NCBI GenBank assembly: GCA_035048815.1
Contig: JAUCBN010000003.1
Location: 21,436,001 to 21,500,000 of the forward strand
Reading direction: 5' to 3'
DNA from: Abelmoschus esculentus
Taxonomy: Eukaryota > Streptophyta > Magnoliopsida > Malvales > Malvaceae
DNA length: 64,000 nt
The position numbers and the translations under genes were made by a program. Each line of letters opens with the position of its first letter. The first letter of the stretch is position 1. The notes beneath the pieces are model-generated. The model saw only the letters and a list, made by a program, of their open reading frames with translations, was not told where the DNA came from and searched no databases. This document shows, one piece after another, positions 48,101 through 58,708 of this stretch.

Positions 48101-49558
48101 ACAAAGGATTTCATCTTTATACCTCCCTATGGTAAATGGTACCGAAACTTGTCTAGTAACTCGTACTTCTCCGCCATCATTTAACCATTGAAGACGATAT
48201 GGTTTGGGATGCTTCATCGTCTTTAAGCCTAACTTATCAACCATGAAAGAACTTGCAACATTAGTACAACTACCACCATCAATAATGACAACACATACCT
48301 TGTCGTTAATGAGGCATCTAGTATGGAAGATGTTCTCTCGTTGCTGGTCGTCTTGTGTAGGTGTAGCATTTAGACTTCTTTTTATGACAAGTGCTTCACC
48401 GGTCATGTATGTATCCAAGGCATCATCCGCATCATCCTTGTCTTCCTTGTGTAAAGGTTCCTGTTCTTCATTGTCGGATTCAGACTCAATCTCTCCGTTT
48501 TCTAACATCAACATAGTCTTCCGATTAGGACATTGGCTTGCAATATGTCCTCTTCCAAGACACTTAAAGCACTGAATATCCCTTGAGCGTTCTGGACGTT
48601 CTGGTTGTGCAATTTGCTTCCCACGCCCAACATCTACAATCGGGGCCTTTGGCTTGCTCGTTTCACCCTTCTCTTTGTTTTGAAACGGTGCTTGTTTCCT
48701 GAAATTGTTAGAAGGATTGAAAACAGAATTGGAAGGAGGTCTGAAAGAATTATTACCTCGGGATGACGACATCTTTCTTCGTTGCTGCCTCTCAACCTTA
48801 ATTGCCATTTGCACCATTTCGTCTAATTCGACGTAATGTTGCAATTCAACAGCATTGGCAATGTCAGTGTTCAAACCTGAAAGGAATCGCGCCATGGTTG
48901 CTTCTCGGTCTTCCTCAATGTTAGCACGCATCATGGCCATCTCCATGTCTTTAAAATAATCTTCGACGCTTCGATTTCCTTGTTTCAAAGTTTGTAACCT
49001 TTGAAATAGGTCTCGATGGTAATGGGATGGTACAAATCTCTTTCTCAAAATTCTTTTCATCTCTGCCCATGTATTGATTGGACCTTCACCGGTTCGTCTT
49101 CTACTTAGAATCAATTGATCCCACCAAATTAAGGCATAGTCAACGAACTCCATCGCTGCCAATCGAACCTTCTTCTGGTCAGAATAATTGTAGCAATCAA
49201 AGACGTGTTCCACCTTGCTTTCCCACGCAAGATATGCATCCGGATCTGATCGTCCTTGAAAAGGGGGTATGGCAACTTTGATGTTGTTCAAATTGTCATC
49301 CGGTTGTGCCTGGTGTTGTACACGCCTCCCATTTGTTCTAGGAGCATTCTGCCTCGGTTCTTGCACTTCTTCAACGTCATCATTGTTGTCATCATGGGAA
49401 TTGTTTTGAGATCCCTCGATCTTGTCCATTCTCACGTGCAATTGTTCAATCTCTGATTGCACTACTCTTCGGACTTCTCGAAGCATGGCTTGCATCATAA
49501 GGCTTGGTTGAACGTCGTTTTGTTGTTGATCATCACGATCTCCATTTGAACCTGCCAT
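44951..49558 (-). CDS. gag-pol: Gag-Pol polyprotein of CRM-like chromovirus
   Basis: This single frame makes the capsid and enzymes for retrotransposition. I chose the start MAGSNGDRDD at 49558. An in-frame Met 22 codons upstream (49624) gives 1,557 aa, and numbering below uses that longer form. Gag capsid region about 110-285; zinc knuckle C352-C355-H360-C365; aspartic protease around D449-G450-G451 (IIDGGSC); reverse transcriptase about 640-860 with YFDD at 809-812; RNase H about 950-1068 (D958, D1020, D1063); integrase zinc site H1139, H1146, C1176, C1179; integrase catalytic D1208, D1269, E1305 (35 residues between the last two); GPY/F module about 1442-1462; tail with DLRTNPFQEGG (1484-1494). 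Codons 1492-1494 are the polypurine tract. Residues 1496-1557 are encoded by the 3' LTR. No stop, frameshift or missing key residue was found. DGG instead of DTG or DSG at the protease site is seen in related plant elements. Confidence 0.95.
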   Translation of the reverse strand: MAGSNGDRDDQQQNDVQPSLMMQAMLREVRRVVQSEIEQLHVRMDKIEGSQNNSHDDNNDDVEEVQEPRQNAPRTNGRRVQHQAQPDDNLNNIKVAIPPFQGRSDPDAYLAWESKVEHVFDCYNYSDQKKVRLAAMEFVDYALIWWDQLILSRRRTGEGPINTWAEMKRILRKRFVPSHYHRDLFQRLQTLKQGNRSVEDYFKDMEMAMMRANIEEDREATMARFLSGLNTDIANAVELQHYVELDEMVQMAIKVERQQRRKMSSSRGNNSFRPPSNSVFNPSNNFRKQAPFQNKEKGETSKPKAPIVDVGRGKQIAQPERPERSRDIQCFKCLGRGHIASQCPNRKTMLMLENGEIESESDNEEQEPLHKEDKDDADDALDTYMTGEALVIKRSLNATPTQDDQQRENIFHTRCLINDKVCVVIIDGGSCTNVASSFMVDKLGLKTMKHPKPYRLQWLNDGGEVRVTRQVSVPFTIGRYKDEILCDVVSMDACHLLLGRPWQYDKGTLHDGITNRYSFTHAGKKITLAPLTPSQVQEDQVRLRKNVEEAKTERKKTNVYASGKDIRKCLSSQQTLLILMYKEYCLLSDIPNDLPASITSLLQEFEDVFPDETPSGLPPIRGIEHQIDFIPGATIPNRPAYRSNPEETKELQKQITELMEKGYIRESLSPCAVPVLLVPKKDGTWRMCVDCRAVNQITIKYRHPIPRLDDMLDELCGATIFSKIDLKSGYHQIRMREGDEWKTAFKTKLGLYEWLVMPFGLTNAPSTFMRLMNHVLRSYIGKYCVVYFDDILIYSKSLQDHEEHLRNVLGTLRKERLFGNLKKCMFCTDKVTFLGFIVTAQGVEVDPEKVKAIQDWPRPTSISQVRSFHGLASFYRRFVPNFSSITAPLTGNIKKNSVFNWGDEQEEAFLKIKDYLTKAPVLALPNFDKMFEIECDASGIGIGAVLSQEKRPIAYFSEKLSGATLNYPVYDKGMYALIRALETWQHYLLPKEFVIHTDHEALKHITGQHKLNKRHAKWVEFLESFPYVIRYKKGKDNVVADALSRRYALLNYLDSHLIGFAYIKELYATDPDFGERYTLCEKGADEKFYRHDDYLFKEGRLCIPQGSIREVLIREAHEGGLMGHFGVTKTLHILKEHLFWPKMRRDVERMCERCVTCKKAKSKVLPHGLYLPLPIPDSPWTDISMDFVLGLPRTRTGRDSIFVVVDRFSKMAHFIACHKTDDAVNVANLFFKEIVRLHGIPRSIVSDRDVKFLSHFWRTLWSKLGTKLMFSTTCHPQTDGQTEVVNRILSTLLRSIIKKNIKTWEDCLPHVEFAYNHAVHSATKMSPFEVVYGFNPITPLDMLPLPYEQVTNRDGQSKADYVKKLHQQVKDNLERRTQQYEKQANKGRKRVTFDVGDWVWIHFRKERFPTQRRSKLLPRGDGPFQVVEKVNDNAYKLDLPGEYNVSATFNVSDLSPFNDSADLRTNPFQEGGDDVSTSTQAQSADPEVLPSGPITRSKAKQFREVLILKCLQVSESLNNAYALENKLYTMLHTDV
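45141..45150 (-). other. Polypurine tract of complete element, inside the pol frame
   Basis: The minus strand reads AAGGGGGGGA directly before the 3' LTR. The same bases encode part of Glu-Gly-Gly-Asp in the gag-pol frame, so priming site and protein sequence constrain each other. Confidence 0.85.
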
Positions 49559-49945
49559 TGTTAGTAAAGAACAAACAACACAAAATAAAAATAAGGATAA
49601 ATGGACCTCACAAAGTACACACACAAGATCCTCACAAGTTCACTCCAAAGAAAAAAATAAAAATGGCACTCCAACACTCGTGTTTCACTCGGGAATACTT
49701 GAATGGCTCTTTTGATTCCCCTTCTGATCTCACACACACAAATGCCTTTTACCACTCCTTCTCTCGTTATAAGTTCTTTAGAGGACTAGCGTAGACTTTC
49801 TTCAAATCTGTCACAAGTGTTAGTCTTTAACAACAACGGTTAGTGACAATCGAAATGTAAGGTTCTGTCCAAAACAAATTCGGTTAGTGTTAAATGGAAA
49901 GAAAAGTGATGTAAAGTAAGGTAAAGGTTAGAAAGAAAGAAAAAG

Positions 49946-49987
<42 letters not shown>

Positions 49988-50281
49988 ATTACTTACTACA
50001 AAGAAACACTTACTACTCTCCTTTCACCGAACAATCAATTCTTCATGCCCGGTTGATTATGGTAGTGTTTGATGCTGTAGAACACATTAAACTTGCATTT
50101 TCTTTCATCTTTTCAATACCATGAAGTGCTTTTCTTTCAACTATTGATATTCTGATTTTTTTTTGAATTTTCGAAATTTTTTTTTTAACTAGAGTTGACT
50201 TTGACTTTTTTTTTTGACTTTTTTTTGTTTTTTGATTGTTTTTGCACTCACGAAGATGATTCTTACTTGTAATCCAACCTA
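49559..50281 (-). other. 5' untranslated leader of complete element
   Basis: The stretch between primer site and gag start. On the minus strand it has A-rich motifs just after the primer site (about 50155-50240), then a long T run. The 39-base A run on the plus strand (49946-49984) is the most striking feature. The open frame crossing from this leader into the 5' LTR (50043-50639) matches no known gag protein and is not called. Confidence 0.7.
49946..49984. repeat. 39-bp homopolymer A tract (T on the coding strand) in leader
   Basis: 39 consecutive A residues on the plus strand. The second copy of this element (plus strand) has 28 T residues at the same place (63738-63765), so the tract length differs between copies. 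Confidence 0.9.
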
Positions 50282-50294
50282 GGCTCTGATACCA
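50282..50294 (-). other. Primer-binding site of complete element
   Basis: The minus strand reads TGGTATCAGAGCC, two bases after the 5' LTR end. It is complementary to the 3' end of plant initiator-methionine tRNA. Confidence 0.92.
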
Positions 50295-50296
50295 CA

Positions 50297-51853
50297 TGAT
50301 AAGAGGGCTCCTTGTTGAGGACGCCTTCTTGATTGTTTCGGATCTAGGATTGAAGTAAGATGTCTCCTGCAATAAGCATGGCTGCAAATTGGTGTTTAAA
50401 AGGGCTGGAAAATTTAGGTAGACAGAATGTAGAAGATGAAGGCTCGGAGAAGTTGACAATGGTGGAACGCTGAAAGTATTGGTTTGGTTATGGCTAGGAT
50501 TGGTCTTTGGTGAGGTGAATGGTGAGAAATGAAGTTTCTGACAAGGTTGAAAAATAGGTTGCAAGGGGTAGTACGAAAATGAAATAAAAACAAGGAAAAG
50601 AAATAAAATGAAACAAACTCCAAGGATGAACTCGAACAATCTGTTGAACGAACCCGAACCTTATCTTGAACTTGCTTCAGACGGACTTGGACCCTTCGAT
50701 TATCTACAACCGAGAACCCAAAGTATCAAAGGGGTTGACCACGCAAGCAACGAACTTGAGAAGTCAGAAAGTTCTCAAAAGAACCGAAATGAGAGAAATT
50801 CTCACAAAAGTAAATTTCATTCAAATTGTCTTTTTTTCTTTTACATTACAAAGTATACATATATATAGGCTAGTACAAGGGAGTTGGCGCCTAGAATACT
50901 TGGCCAGAATTGAATTGGAAGTTTCAGATGAGTGGCTGAAATGTAAGCACAATTAACATGTGTTAATTATGTTAAATGTGGATGAGAAAACTACTCATCC
51001 TTATCCTTTGTGGCCGGCTGGTTTTGGAGGGAGGGAAGACTGAATTTCAAACATTTAACACATGTGTTTTATGTGTGAAATTCAAAGGAGATAACTCCTT
51101 GTCCTTATCTTACTTTGACGCCAACTTCAAGGAGGGAAATCTTGAAATTTGAATCTGCCACATGCCATGCACATGCTTGGAAGGATGGTGGACGCCCCTC
51201 ATGCTGGTCACATGACCATGACACACTCTCCCACGTGGAGGACACCTTTGAGCTATCCCGGGACTCACCAGCTTGAGTTGAGCTAGTAGAGCTGGAGTTG
51301 AGCTGAATGGAGCTGAGTTGAGCTGAATTCAGCTAGCTGAAGTGTTGAGGATTAGTTGAGCTGAAACGAGCTGCTAGAAATCCATTGAGCTTTTCCCGAG
51401 CTAAGGTGAAGTCCTTCATTTGGTACTCTTCCTTGTGCCTATGAGAAAACAAAAGTTATACCATCATAAGTATTGTAAACTTATTAAAGAAAGTTAAAAC
51501 AAGCTGAAAAACATAGTTATCATATTGGAAAACATGTAACAAGCTAAAGAAACATGGTAAACATGATTATGAGCTTGTGTTCTTATTGAACTTATTGAAA
51601 ACACACCTATTTACATGCTTAATAAACACAATACTAGCTTAAGTACTATATAGTTACAAGATGTTACACATCAGTATGTAACATAGTGTAAAGTTTATTC
51701 TCTAAGGCATATGCATTATTAAGGGATTCTGAGACTTGTAAACATTTAAGAATAAGAACTTCCCTGAATTGCTTAGCCTTTGATCGAGTGATGGGTCCTG
51801 ATGGTAAGACCTCCGGATCAGCTGATTGAGCTTGTGTAGATGTGCTCACATCA
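50297..51853 (-). repeat. 5' LTR of complete element
   Basis: 1,557 bp, identical in length and, as far as read, in sequence to the 3' LTR. It carries the promoter driving the element. Its distal end (51664-51851) repeats the pol C-terminal tail, here open but detached from pol and fused by chance to satellite upstream. Confidence 0.95.
50856..50868 (-). promoter_or_regulatory. TATA box in 5' LTR of complete element
   Basis: The minus strand reads CCTATATATATGTATAC. It is placed mid-LTR, consistent with the U3 promoter. The equivalent site in the second copy is 62850-62863 on the plus strand. Confidence 0.6.
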
Positions 51854-54800
51854 CCTTTCTTCATGTGCATGTCATAATAAACAGTCCATTTCTTAGAGCG
51901 TATCCGTGATGGCCGATCCTTCTCTTTGAGCGTATGTCGCGATGATTGAACCCTCTCTTCGAGTGTATGTCATAATGAACGGTCCCTTTCTTAGAGCGTA
52001 TACCGTGATAGACGACACCTCTCTTCGAGAGTATGTCGTAATGACCGATCCCCCTCTTTGAGCGTATCCCGTGATGGAATTCCCCTCTCTTTGAGTGCAT
52101 ATCATGGTGAACGATCTCTCTCTTTCGGCGTATACCGTGATTGATGACCCCTCTCTAAACGTATGTTGCGATGAATGACCTCTTTCTTCGAGTGCATATC
52201 ATAATAAATAGTCTCTTTCTTAGAGTGTATCCCGTGATGAACGACCCCTCTCTTTGAGTGTGTGTCCCGATGGATGACCCCTTTCTTTGAGTTCACGTAA
52301 GTGTGAACGGTCCCCAACTTTGAGCGTATACCGTGATGGACGACCCCTCTCCTTGAGTGTATGTCGCGATGAATGACCCATCTCTTCGAGTGCATGTCAT
52401 AATAAACGGTCCTTTCTTAGAGCGTATACCGTGATGGACGACCCTTCTCTTTGAGCGTATGTCGCGATGAATGACCGCACACTTCGAGTGCATGTCATAA
52501 TGAACGATCCCTTTCTTAGAGTGTATACCGTGATGGACGACCCCTCTCTTTAAGTGTATGTCGCGGTGAATAACCCCTCTCTTCGAGAGTATGCCATAAT
52601 GAAAGGTCACTCTCTTTGAGTATATACTGTGATAAACGACCCCTTTAATTAAATGTACGTCGCAATGAAAGAACCCTCTATTCGAGTGCATGTCACGGTG
52701 AGCGGTCCCTCTCTTTTGGCGTATACCGTGATGGAAGACCCCTCGCTTTGAGCGTATGTCGCGATGAATGACCCCTGTCTTCGAGGACTTGTCATACTGA
52801 ACGGTTCCTTTCTTTGAGCGGATAACGTGATCGATGACCCCTCTTTTTGAGCATATGTCGCGATGAATGACCCCTCTCTTCGAGTGCAAGTCATGGTGAA
52901 CAATCCCTCTCTTTGAGCGTATACCGTGATGGATGACCCCTCTCTTTGAGCGTATGTCGCGTTGGATGACCCCATCTCTTCTAGTGCATGTCATAATGAA
53001 CGGTCCCTTTCTTAGAGCGTATGTCGTGATGGACGACCCTTCTCTTTGAGTGTATGTCGCGATGAATGACCCCGCTCTTCGAGTGCATAACATAATTAAT
53101 GGTCCCTTTCTTAGAGCGTATACCGTGATGGACGACCCTACTCTTTGAGCGTATGTCATGGTGAATGACCCCCCTCTTTGAGCGTATTTCATAAAACGGT
53201 CCCTTTCTTAGAGTGTATACTGTGATGGATGACCCCACTTTAGGCGTATGTAGCGGTGAATGATCCCTCTCTTCGAGCATATGACGTAATGGATGACCCT
53301 CTCTTTCAGCATTTGTAGTTGTAAATGACCCCTTTCTTCGAGCGTATTTCGTAATGAACGATCCCTTTCTTAGAGCGTATAACGTGATGGATGACCCCTC
53401 TCATCGAGCGTATTTCATAAAGAACGGTCCCTCTCTTTGAGTGTATACCGTGATGAATGACCCCTCTCTTTGAGAGTATGTCGCGTTGAATGACCCCTCT
53501 CTTCGAGTGCATTTCATGGTGAACGACACCTCTCTTTGAGCGTTTACCGTGATGGACGACCACTCTCGGTCATGGTATACTCTCTTTGAGAGTATGTCGC
53601 GTTGAATGACCCCCTTCTTCGAGTGCTTCATGGGGAATGATCCCTCTCTTTGAGCGTATACCGTGATGGATGACCCCTCTCTTTGAGTTATGTCGCGATG
53701 AATAGACCCCTCCCATCGAGTGCATGTCATAATGAAAGGTCCATTTCATAGAGCGAATACCGTGATGGACGACCCATCTTTTTGAGCATATATCGCGATG
53801 AAAGACCCCTCTCTTTGAGTGCATGTAATGGTTAACAGTCCCTCTCTTTGAGCGTATGTCGCGGTGAATGACCCCTCTCTTTTAGTGCATGTCATAATTA
53901 ACAGTCCCTTTCTTAGTGCGTATACTGTGATGGACGACCCTTATCTTTGAGCGTATATCACGATGAATGAGCCCTCTCGTCTAGTGCATATCATAATGAA
54001 TGAACCCTTTCTTAGAGCGTATGCCGTGATGAATGAACCTTCTCTTTGAGCGTATGTTGTAGTGAATGACCCCTCTCTTCGAGCATATTTCATAATGAAC
54101 GGTCCCTTTCTTAGAGCGTAAACCGTGATGGATGACCCCTCTCGCTGAATGTATGTCGCGGTAAATAACCCCTCTCTTCGAGAGTATTTCAAAATGAATG
54201 GTTCTTCTCTTTGAGCATATACCATGATGGATGACCCCTCTCTTTGAGCGTATGTCACGGTGAATGACCCCTCTCTTCGAGCATATTTCATAATAAATGT
54301 TCCCTCTCTTTAAGCGTATGCCGTGAAGGATGACCCCTCTCTTTGAGTGTATGTCACATATACCATGATGGACGACCCCTCTCTTTGAACATATGTCGTG
54401 ATGAATGACCCCTCTCTTCGAGTGCATGTTATAATAAACAGTCCCTTTCTTCGAGCGTATACCGTGATGGACGACCTTTCTCTTTGAGTGTATGTCGCGA
54501 TGAATGACCCCGCTCTTCGAGTGCATGTCATAATGAATGGTCCCTTTCTTAGAGCGTATACCGGATGGATGACCCTTCTCTTTGAGCGTATGTCGCGATG
54601 AATGTCCCCTCTCTTCAAGTCCATGTCAATGAAAGGTCCCTTTCTTATAGCATATACTGTGATGGATGACCCTTCTCTTTGAGCGTATGTCGCGGTGAAT
54701 GACCACTCTCTTCGAGCGTATTTCATAATGAACAACCCCTTTCTTAGTGCGTATACCGTGATGGACGACACCTCTCTTTGAGCATATGACGCAGTGAATG

Positions 54801-55665
54801 ACCCCTCTCTTCGAGCGTATGTCATAATGAACGGTCCCTCTCTTTGAGTGTATACCGTGATGGACGAATCCTTCGACCTATGTCACGATGAATAAAAACC
54901 CCTTTATTCGAGTGCATGTCATGGTGAGCAGTCCCTCTGGGAATATATCGTGATGGACGAACCTAATCTTTGAGAGTATGTCACGATGAATGACACCTCT
55001 CTTTGAGTGCATGTCATAATCAACAGTCCCTCTCTTTGCGCGTATACCATGATCGATGACCCTCTCTTTGAGCGTATATTGCGATGAATGATTCCTCTCT
55101 TCTAGTGAATTTCATGGTGAACGGTCCCTCTCTTTGAGTGTATACTGTGATGGACGACCCCTCTCTTTGAGCGTATGTCGCAATGAATGACCCCACTTCG
55201 AGGGCATGTCATAATGAAGGGCTCTTTGAGCGTATACCATGACCGAGACCCCTCTTTTTGAGCGTATGTCGCGATGGATGACCACTCTCCTCGAGTGCCT
55301 ATCATGGTGAAAGATCCCTCTCTTTGAGCGAATACCGTGATGGACGACCCATCTCTTTGAGCGTATGTCGCGATGAATGAACTCTCTTTTCGAGTTCATG
55401 TCATGATGAACGGTCTCTTTCTTAGACCGTATACCGTGATGGATGACCCCTCTCTTTGAACGTATGTCACGCTGAATGACCCCTCTTTTCGATTGCATGT
55501 CATAATGAACGGTTCCTTTCTTAGAGAGTAAATCATGATGGACAACCCTTCTCTTTGAGCGTATGTCGCGGTGAATGATCGCTCTATTCGAGCATATGTC
55601 ATAAAGATCGGTCACTCTCTTTGAGCGTATCCCGTGATGGACAACCCCTCTCTTTGAGCGTTTGT
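51854..55665. repeat. 33/99-bp satellite array, segment 8
   Basis: About 3.8 kb of A-B-C units beginning with the right CCTTT target duplication. Around 54888-55600 it carries a block related to 2780-3480 and 5745-6450, including the GAATAAAAAC interruption and shortened units. Small disordered spots occur near 53565-53590 and 54350. Confidence 0.94.
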
Positions 55666-55815
55666 TATATAAGGGGTTCGTTGCTTCAGAAACAACGATC
55701 CTTGTTTGAAACAGATCTAGGATAATATCAAGTGATTTTATTCATAAAATGTTTAACCTTTTATCATTACAAAATACACATATATATAAACAAGTACAAA
55801 ATGTCTAACCTTTGA
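55666..55815 (-). mobile_element. Internally deleted LTR remnant, same family as solo LTR at 891
   Basis: GGGGTTCGTTGCTTCAGAAA and CCTTGTTTGAAACAGATCTA match the start of the solo LTR at 891. CAAGTGATTTTATTCATAAA and the TACACATATATATAAACAAG part match its centre near 1370-1430. The sequence between them, and the rest of the LTR, are missing. Satellite lies on both sides. Confidence 0.8.
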
Positions 55816-58057
55816 GCATATACTATGATGGACGACCCCTCTCTTTGAGCGTACGTCGCGATGAATGACTCTTCGAGTGCATGTCACAATGAACGATCCG
55901 TTTCTTAGAGCGTGATAGACGATCCTTCTTTTTGAGCGTATGTCACTATGAATGGCCCCTATCTTCGAGTGCATGTCATGCTGAACGGCCCCCCTCTTTG
56001 AGTGCATGTTATAATAAACTTTCCCTTTCTTTGAGTGTATATCATGATGGACAACCCTTCCCGTTGAGTATATGTCACGATGAATGACCCTTCTGTTCGA
56101 GTGCATCTCATAATGAACAATCCATTTCCTAGAGCGTATACCGTGATGGATGTCACCTCTCTTTGAGCGTATATCGCCATGAAAGACCCCTCTCTCCGAG
56201 CGTATAATGAATGGGTCCCTCTCTTTGACCGTGTACCGTGATGGAACACCCCTCTCTTTTATCGAATGTCGCGGTGAATGACCCCTCACCACGAGAGTAT
56301 GTCATAATGAACCGCCCTTCCCTTTGAGCATATGTCGTGATGGACGACCCCTCTCTTTGAGCGTATGTCGCGATGAATAAAACCTCTCTTCGAGTGTATG
56401 TCATGGTGAACGGTCCCTCTCTTTGAGCGTATAATACTCTCTTTGACCGTATGTCACGATGAATGACCCCTCTCTTCGAGTGCATGTCATAATGAACGAC
56501 TACTTTCTAAGAGCGTATACCGTGATAGACGGCTCCTCTCTTTGAGAGAATGTCGTGGTGAATGACCCCTCTCTTCGAGAGTATGTCATAATGAATGGTT
56601 CCTCTCTTTAAGAGTATGCCGTGATGGACGAACCCTCTCTTTGAGCGTATGTCGCGATGAATGACCCCTCTCTTCGAGTGCATGACATGGTGAATGTTCC
56701 CTCTCCTTCAGCGTATATCGTGATGGACGACCCCTCTCTTTTAGCGTATGTCGAGATGAATGATCCCTCTCTTCGAGTGCATGTCATAATGAACGACCAC
56801 TTTCTAAGAGCGTATACCGTGACAGACGACTCCTCTCTTTGAGCGTATGTCGGGGTGAGTGACCCCTCTCTTCGAGAGTATGTCATAATGAACGGTTCCT
56901 CTCTTTAAGCGTATGCCGTGACGGACGAACCCTCTCTTTGAGCGTATGTCGCGATGAATGACCCCTCTCTTCGAGTGCATGACATGGTGAATGATCCCTC
57001 TCCTTCAGTGTATACCGTGATGGAAGACCGCTCTCTTTTAGCGTATGTCATGGTGAATGACCCCTCTCTTCAAGAGGTTGTCGTAATGACTGGTCCCTCT
57101 CTTTAAGCGTTTTCCGTGATGGACGATCCCTCTCTTTGAGCGTATGTCGTGATGAATGACCCCTCTCTCTGAGTGTATATCATGATGAACGGTCACTCTC
57201 ATGGAGCGTATACCGAGATGGACGACCCCTCTCTTTGAGTGTAGGTCATAATTAATAGTCCCTTTCTTAGTGCATATACCGTGATGGACGACCCTTCTCT
57301 TTGAGAGTATGTCGCGATAAATGACCCCTCTCTTCGAGTGCATGTCATAATGAATGGTCCCTTCATTTAAAGCGTTTACCGTGATGAATGATCCTACTCT
57401 TTGAGCGTATGTCGCGATGAGTGACTCCTCTCTTTAAGCATATTTCATAATGAACGGTCCCTTTCTTAGAGCATATACTGTGATGGATGACCCCTCTCTT
57501 TGAGCTCATGTCATAGTGAGTGATCCTTCTCTTCGAGCGTATTTCTTATTGAACGATCTCTCTCTCTCTCTTTGAGCGTATGCCTGATGGATAACCGCTC
57601 TCTTTGAGAATATATCGCTGTGAATGACCCCTCTCTTTGAGCGTATATCGTGGTGAATGACCCCTCTCTTCGAGCGTATTTCATAATGAATGTTCTCTCT
57701 CTTTGAGCATATGCCATGATGGATGACCCCTCCCTTTGAGTGTACGTCGCATTGAATGACCCTTGTATTCGAGTGCTTGTCATAATGAACAGTCCCTTTC
57801 TTAGAGCGTATACCATGATGGAAGACCCTTCTCATTGTGCATAAGTCGCGATGATTGACCCTTCTCTTTGAGTGCATGTCATAATTAACGGTCCTTTCAT
57901 AGAGCGTACATCGCGATGGACAACCTCTTTCTTTGAGCGTATGTCGCAGAGAATGACCCTCTCTTCGGGGAGTCTATCGTAATGACCGATCCCTCTCTTT
58001 GAGCGTATTCCGCAATGGACGATCCCTCTCTTTGAGCGTATGTCGCGATGAATGAAC
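55816..58057. repeat. 33/99-bp satellite array, segment 9
   Basis: About 2.2 kb of satellite. Bases from 56485 repeat from 56782 (offset 297, nine subunits), sharing CGAC-ACTTTCTAAGAGCG and AGAGTATGTCATAATGAA. It ends at the truncated retroelement whose pol begins at about 58058. Confidence 0.93.
56485..57030. repeat. 297-bp satellite block duplicated in tandem
   Basis: Two copies offset by 297 bp (three 99-bp trimers) share private variants such as CTTTCTAAGAGCGTATACCG, GGTTCCTCTCTTTAAG and TGACATGGTGAATG. Confidence 0.8.
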
Positions 58058-58708
58058 CCTTCTACGCTTTTCTCAACAACTTGCCACCCACAAACAGATG
58101 GTCAAACTAAAGTAGTCAACCGAGTGTTATCTACGCTTCTTAGGTTCATCATCCAAAAGAACACCAGAACGTTGGAGGAATGCTTACCACATGTGGAATT
58201 TGCCTACAATCGAGCACTTCATTCAGCCACTAAATACACCCTGTTTGAGGTAGTATATGGCTTTAACCCTCTTACTCCTTTGGATCTTTTAACCTTGCCA
58301 CATGAACAGATCCTTAATAAGGATGGCAAGAACAAGGCAAAATTTGTCAAGAAGCTTCACCAAAAGGTACGAGACAACATAGAGCGACGAACTAAGCAAT
58401 ATGAGTACCAAGCAAACAAAGGAAGGAAGAATGTCATATTTGAGGTAGGAGATTGGTTGTGGGTTCATTTTCGTAAAGAAAGGTTTCCTAATCAAAGAAG
58501 GTCTAAACTAGTACCAAGGGGAGATGGACCATTTCAAGTAGTAAAAAAGATAAATAACAATGCCTATAAAATTGACCTTCCTGGAGACTACAAGGTGAGT
58601 GCTACCTTCAACGTTTCTGATTTATCCCTATATGAAGACGACCAAATCGTCGAAAAAGAAGGGATGGATGATATGTGCACGCCTCCGAAAGACAATGACC
58701 ATGTTTAG
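58058..58708 (+). pseudogene. Integrase C-terminal half of CRM-related pol
   Basis: The frame begins in FSTTCHPQTDGQTKVVNRVL. It continues through LPHVEFAYNRALHSAT, VVYGFNPLTPLD, VGDWLWVHFRKERFPNQRRS, the GPY/F part RGDGPFQVVKKINNNAYKID and VSATFNVSDLSLYEDD, and stops at 58706. It aligns well with residues 1292-1480 of the complete gag-pol. The integrase catalytic Glu is replaced: the place of E1305 reads Lys (DGQTK). The first two catalytic Asp residues are missing through truncation. It ends earlier than the complete protein, with a TAG just after the LTR start. The LTR then still holds the recognisable but frameshifted tail (DPEVLPSGPIS...). Confidence 0.88.

Larger units (their letters stand above)
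43584..51853 (-). mobile_element. Complete CRM-like chromovirus (Ty3/gypsy LTR retrotransposon), 8,270 bp
   Basis: Both LTRs are 1,557 bp (43584-45140 and 50297-51853) and appear identical on reading. The termini are TG...CA, and CCTTT flanks both sides (43579-43583 and 51854-51858). The order on the minus strand is 5' LTR, primer site TGGTATCAGAGCC (50282-50294), leader with a long T run, one gag-pol frame, polypurine tract AAGGGGGGGA, 3' LTR. The frame is uninterrupted and catalytic residues are present. Identical LTRs and a perfect duplication indicate a recent insertion, so the copy may be autonomous. The CRM assignment rests on the GPY/F module, the C-terminal DLRTNPFQEGG-type tail and the overlap of pol with the LTR, all recalled features of centromeric chromoviruses. 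Confidence 0.93.

Noticed and set aside
45326..49456. Several plus-strand frames opposite gag-pol
   Set aside because: They are antisense shadows of a strongly supported coding sequence.
50043..50639. 198-aa frame in 5' LTR and leader (also 43327-43926 and 63081-63431)
   Set aside because: It lies in R/U5 and leader sequence, is present in every LTR copy, and has no gag motif. Its composition follows the T- and A-rich leader.
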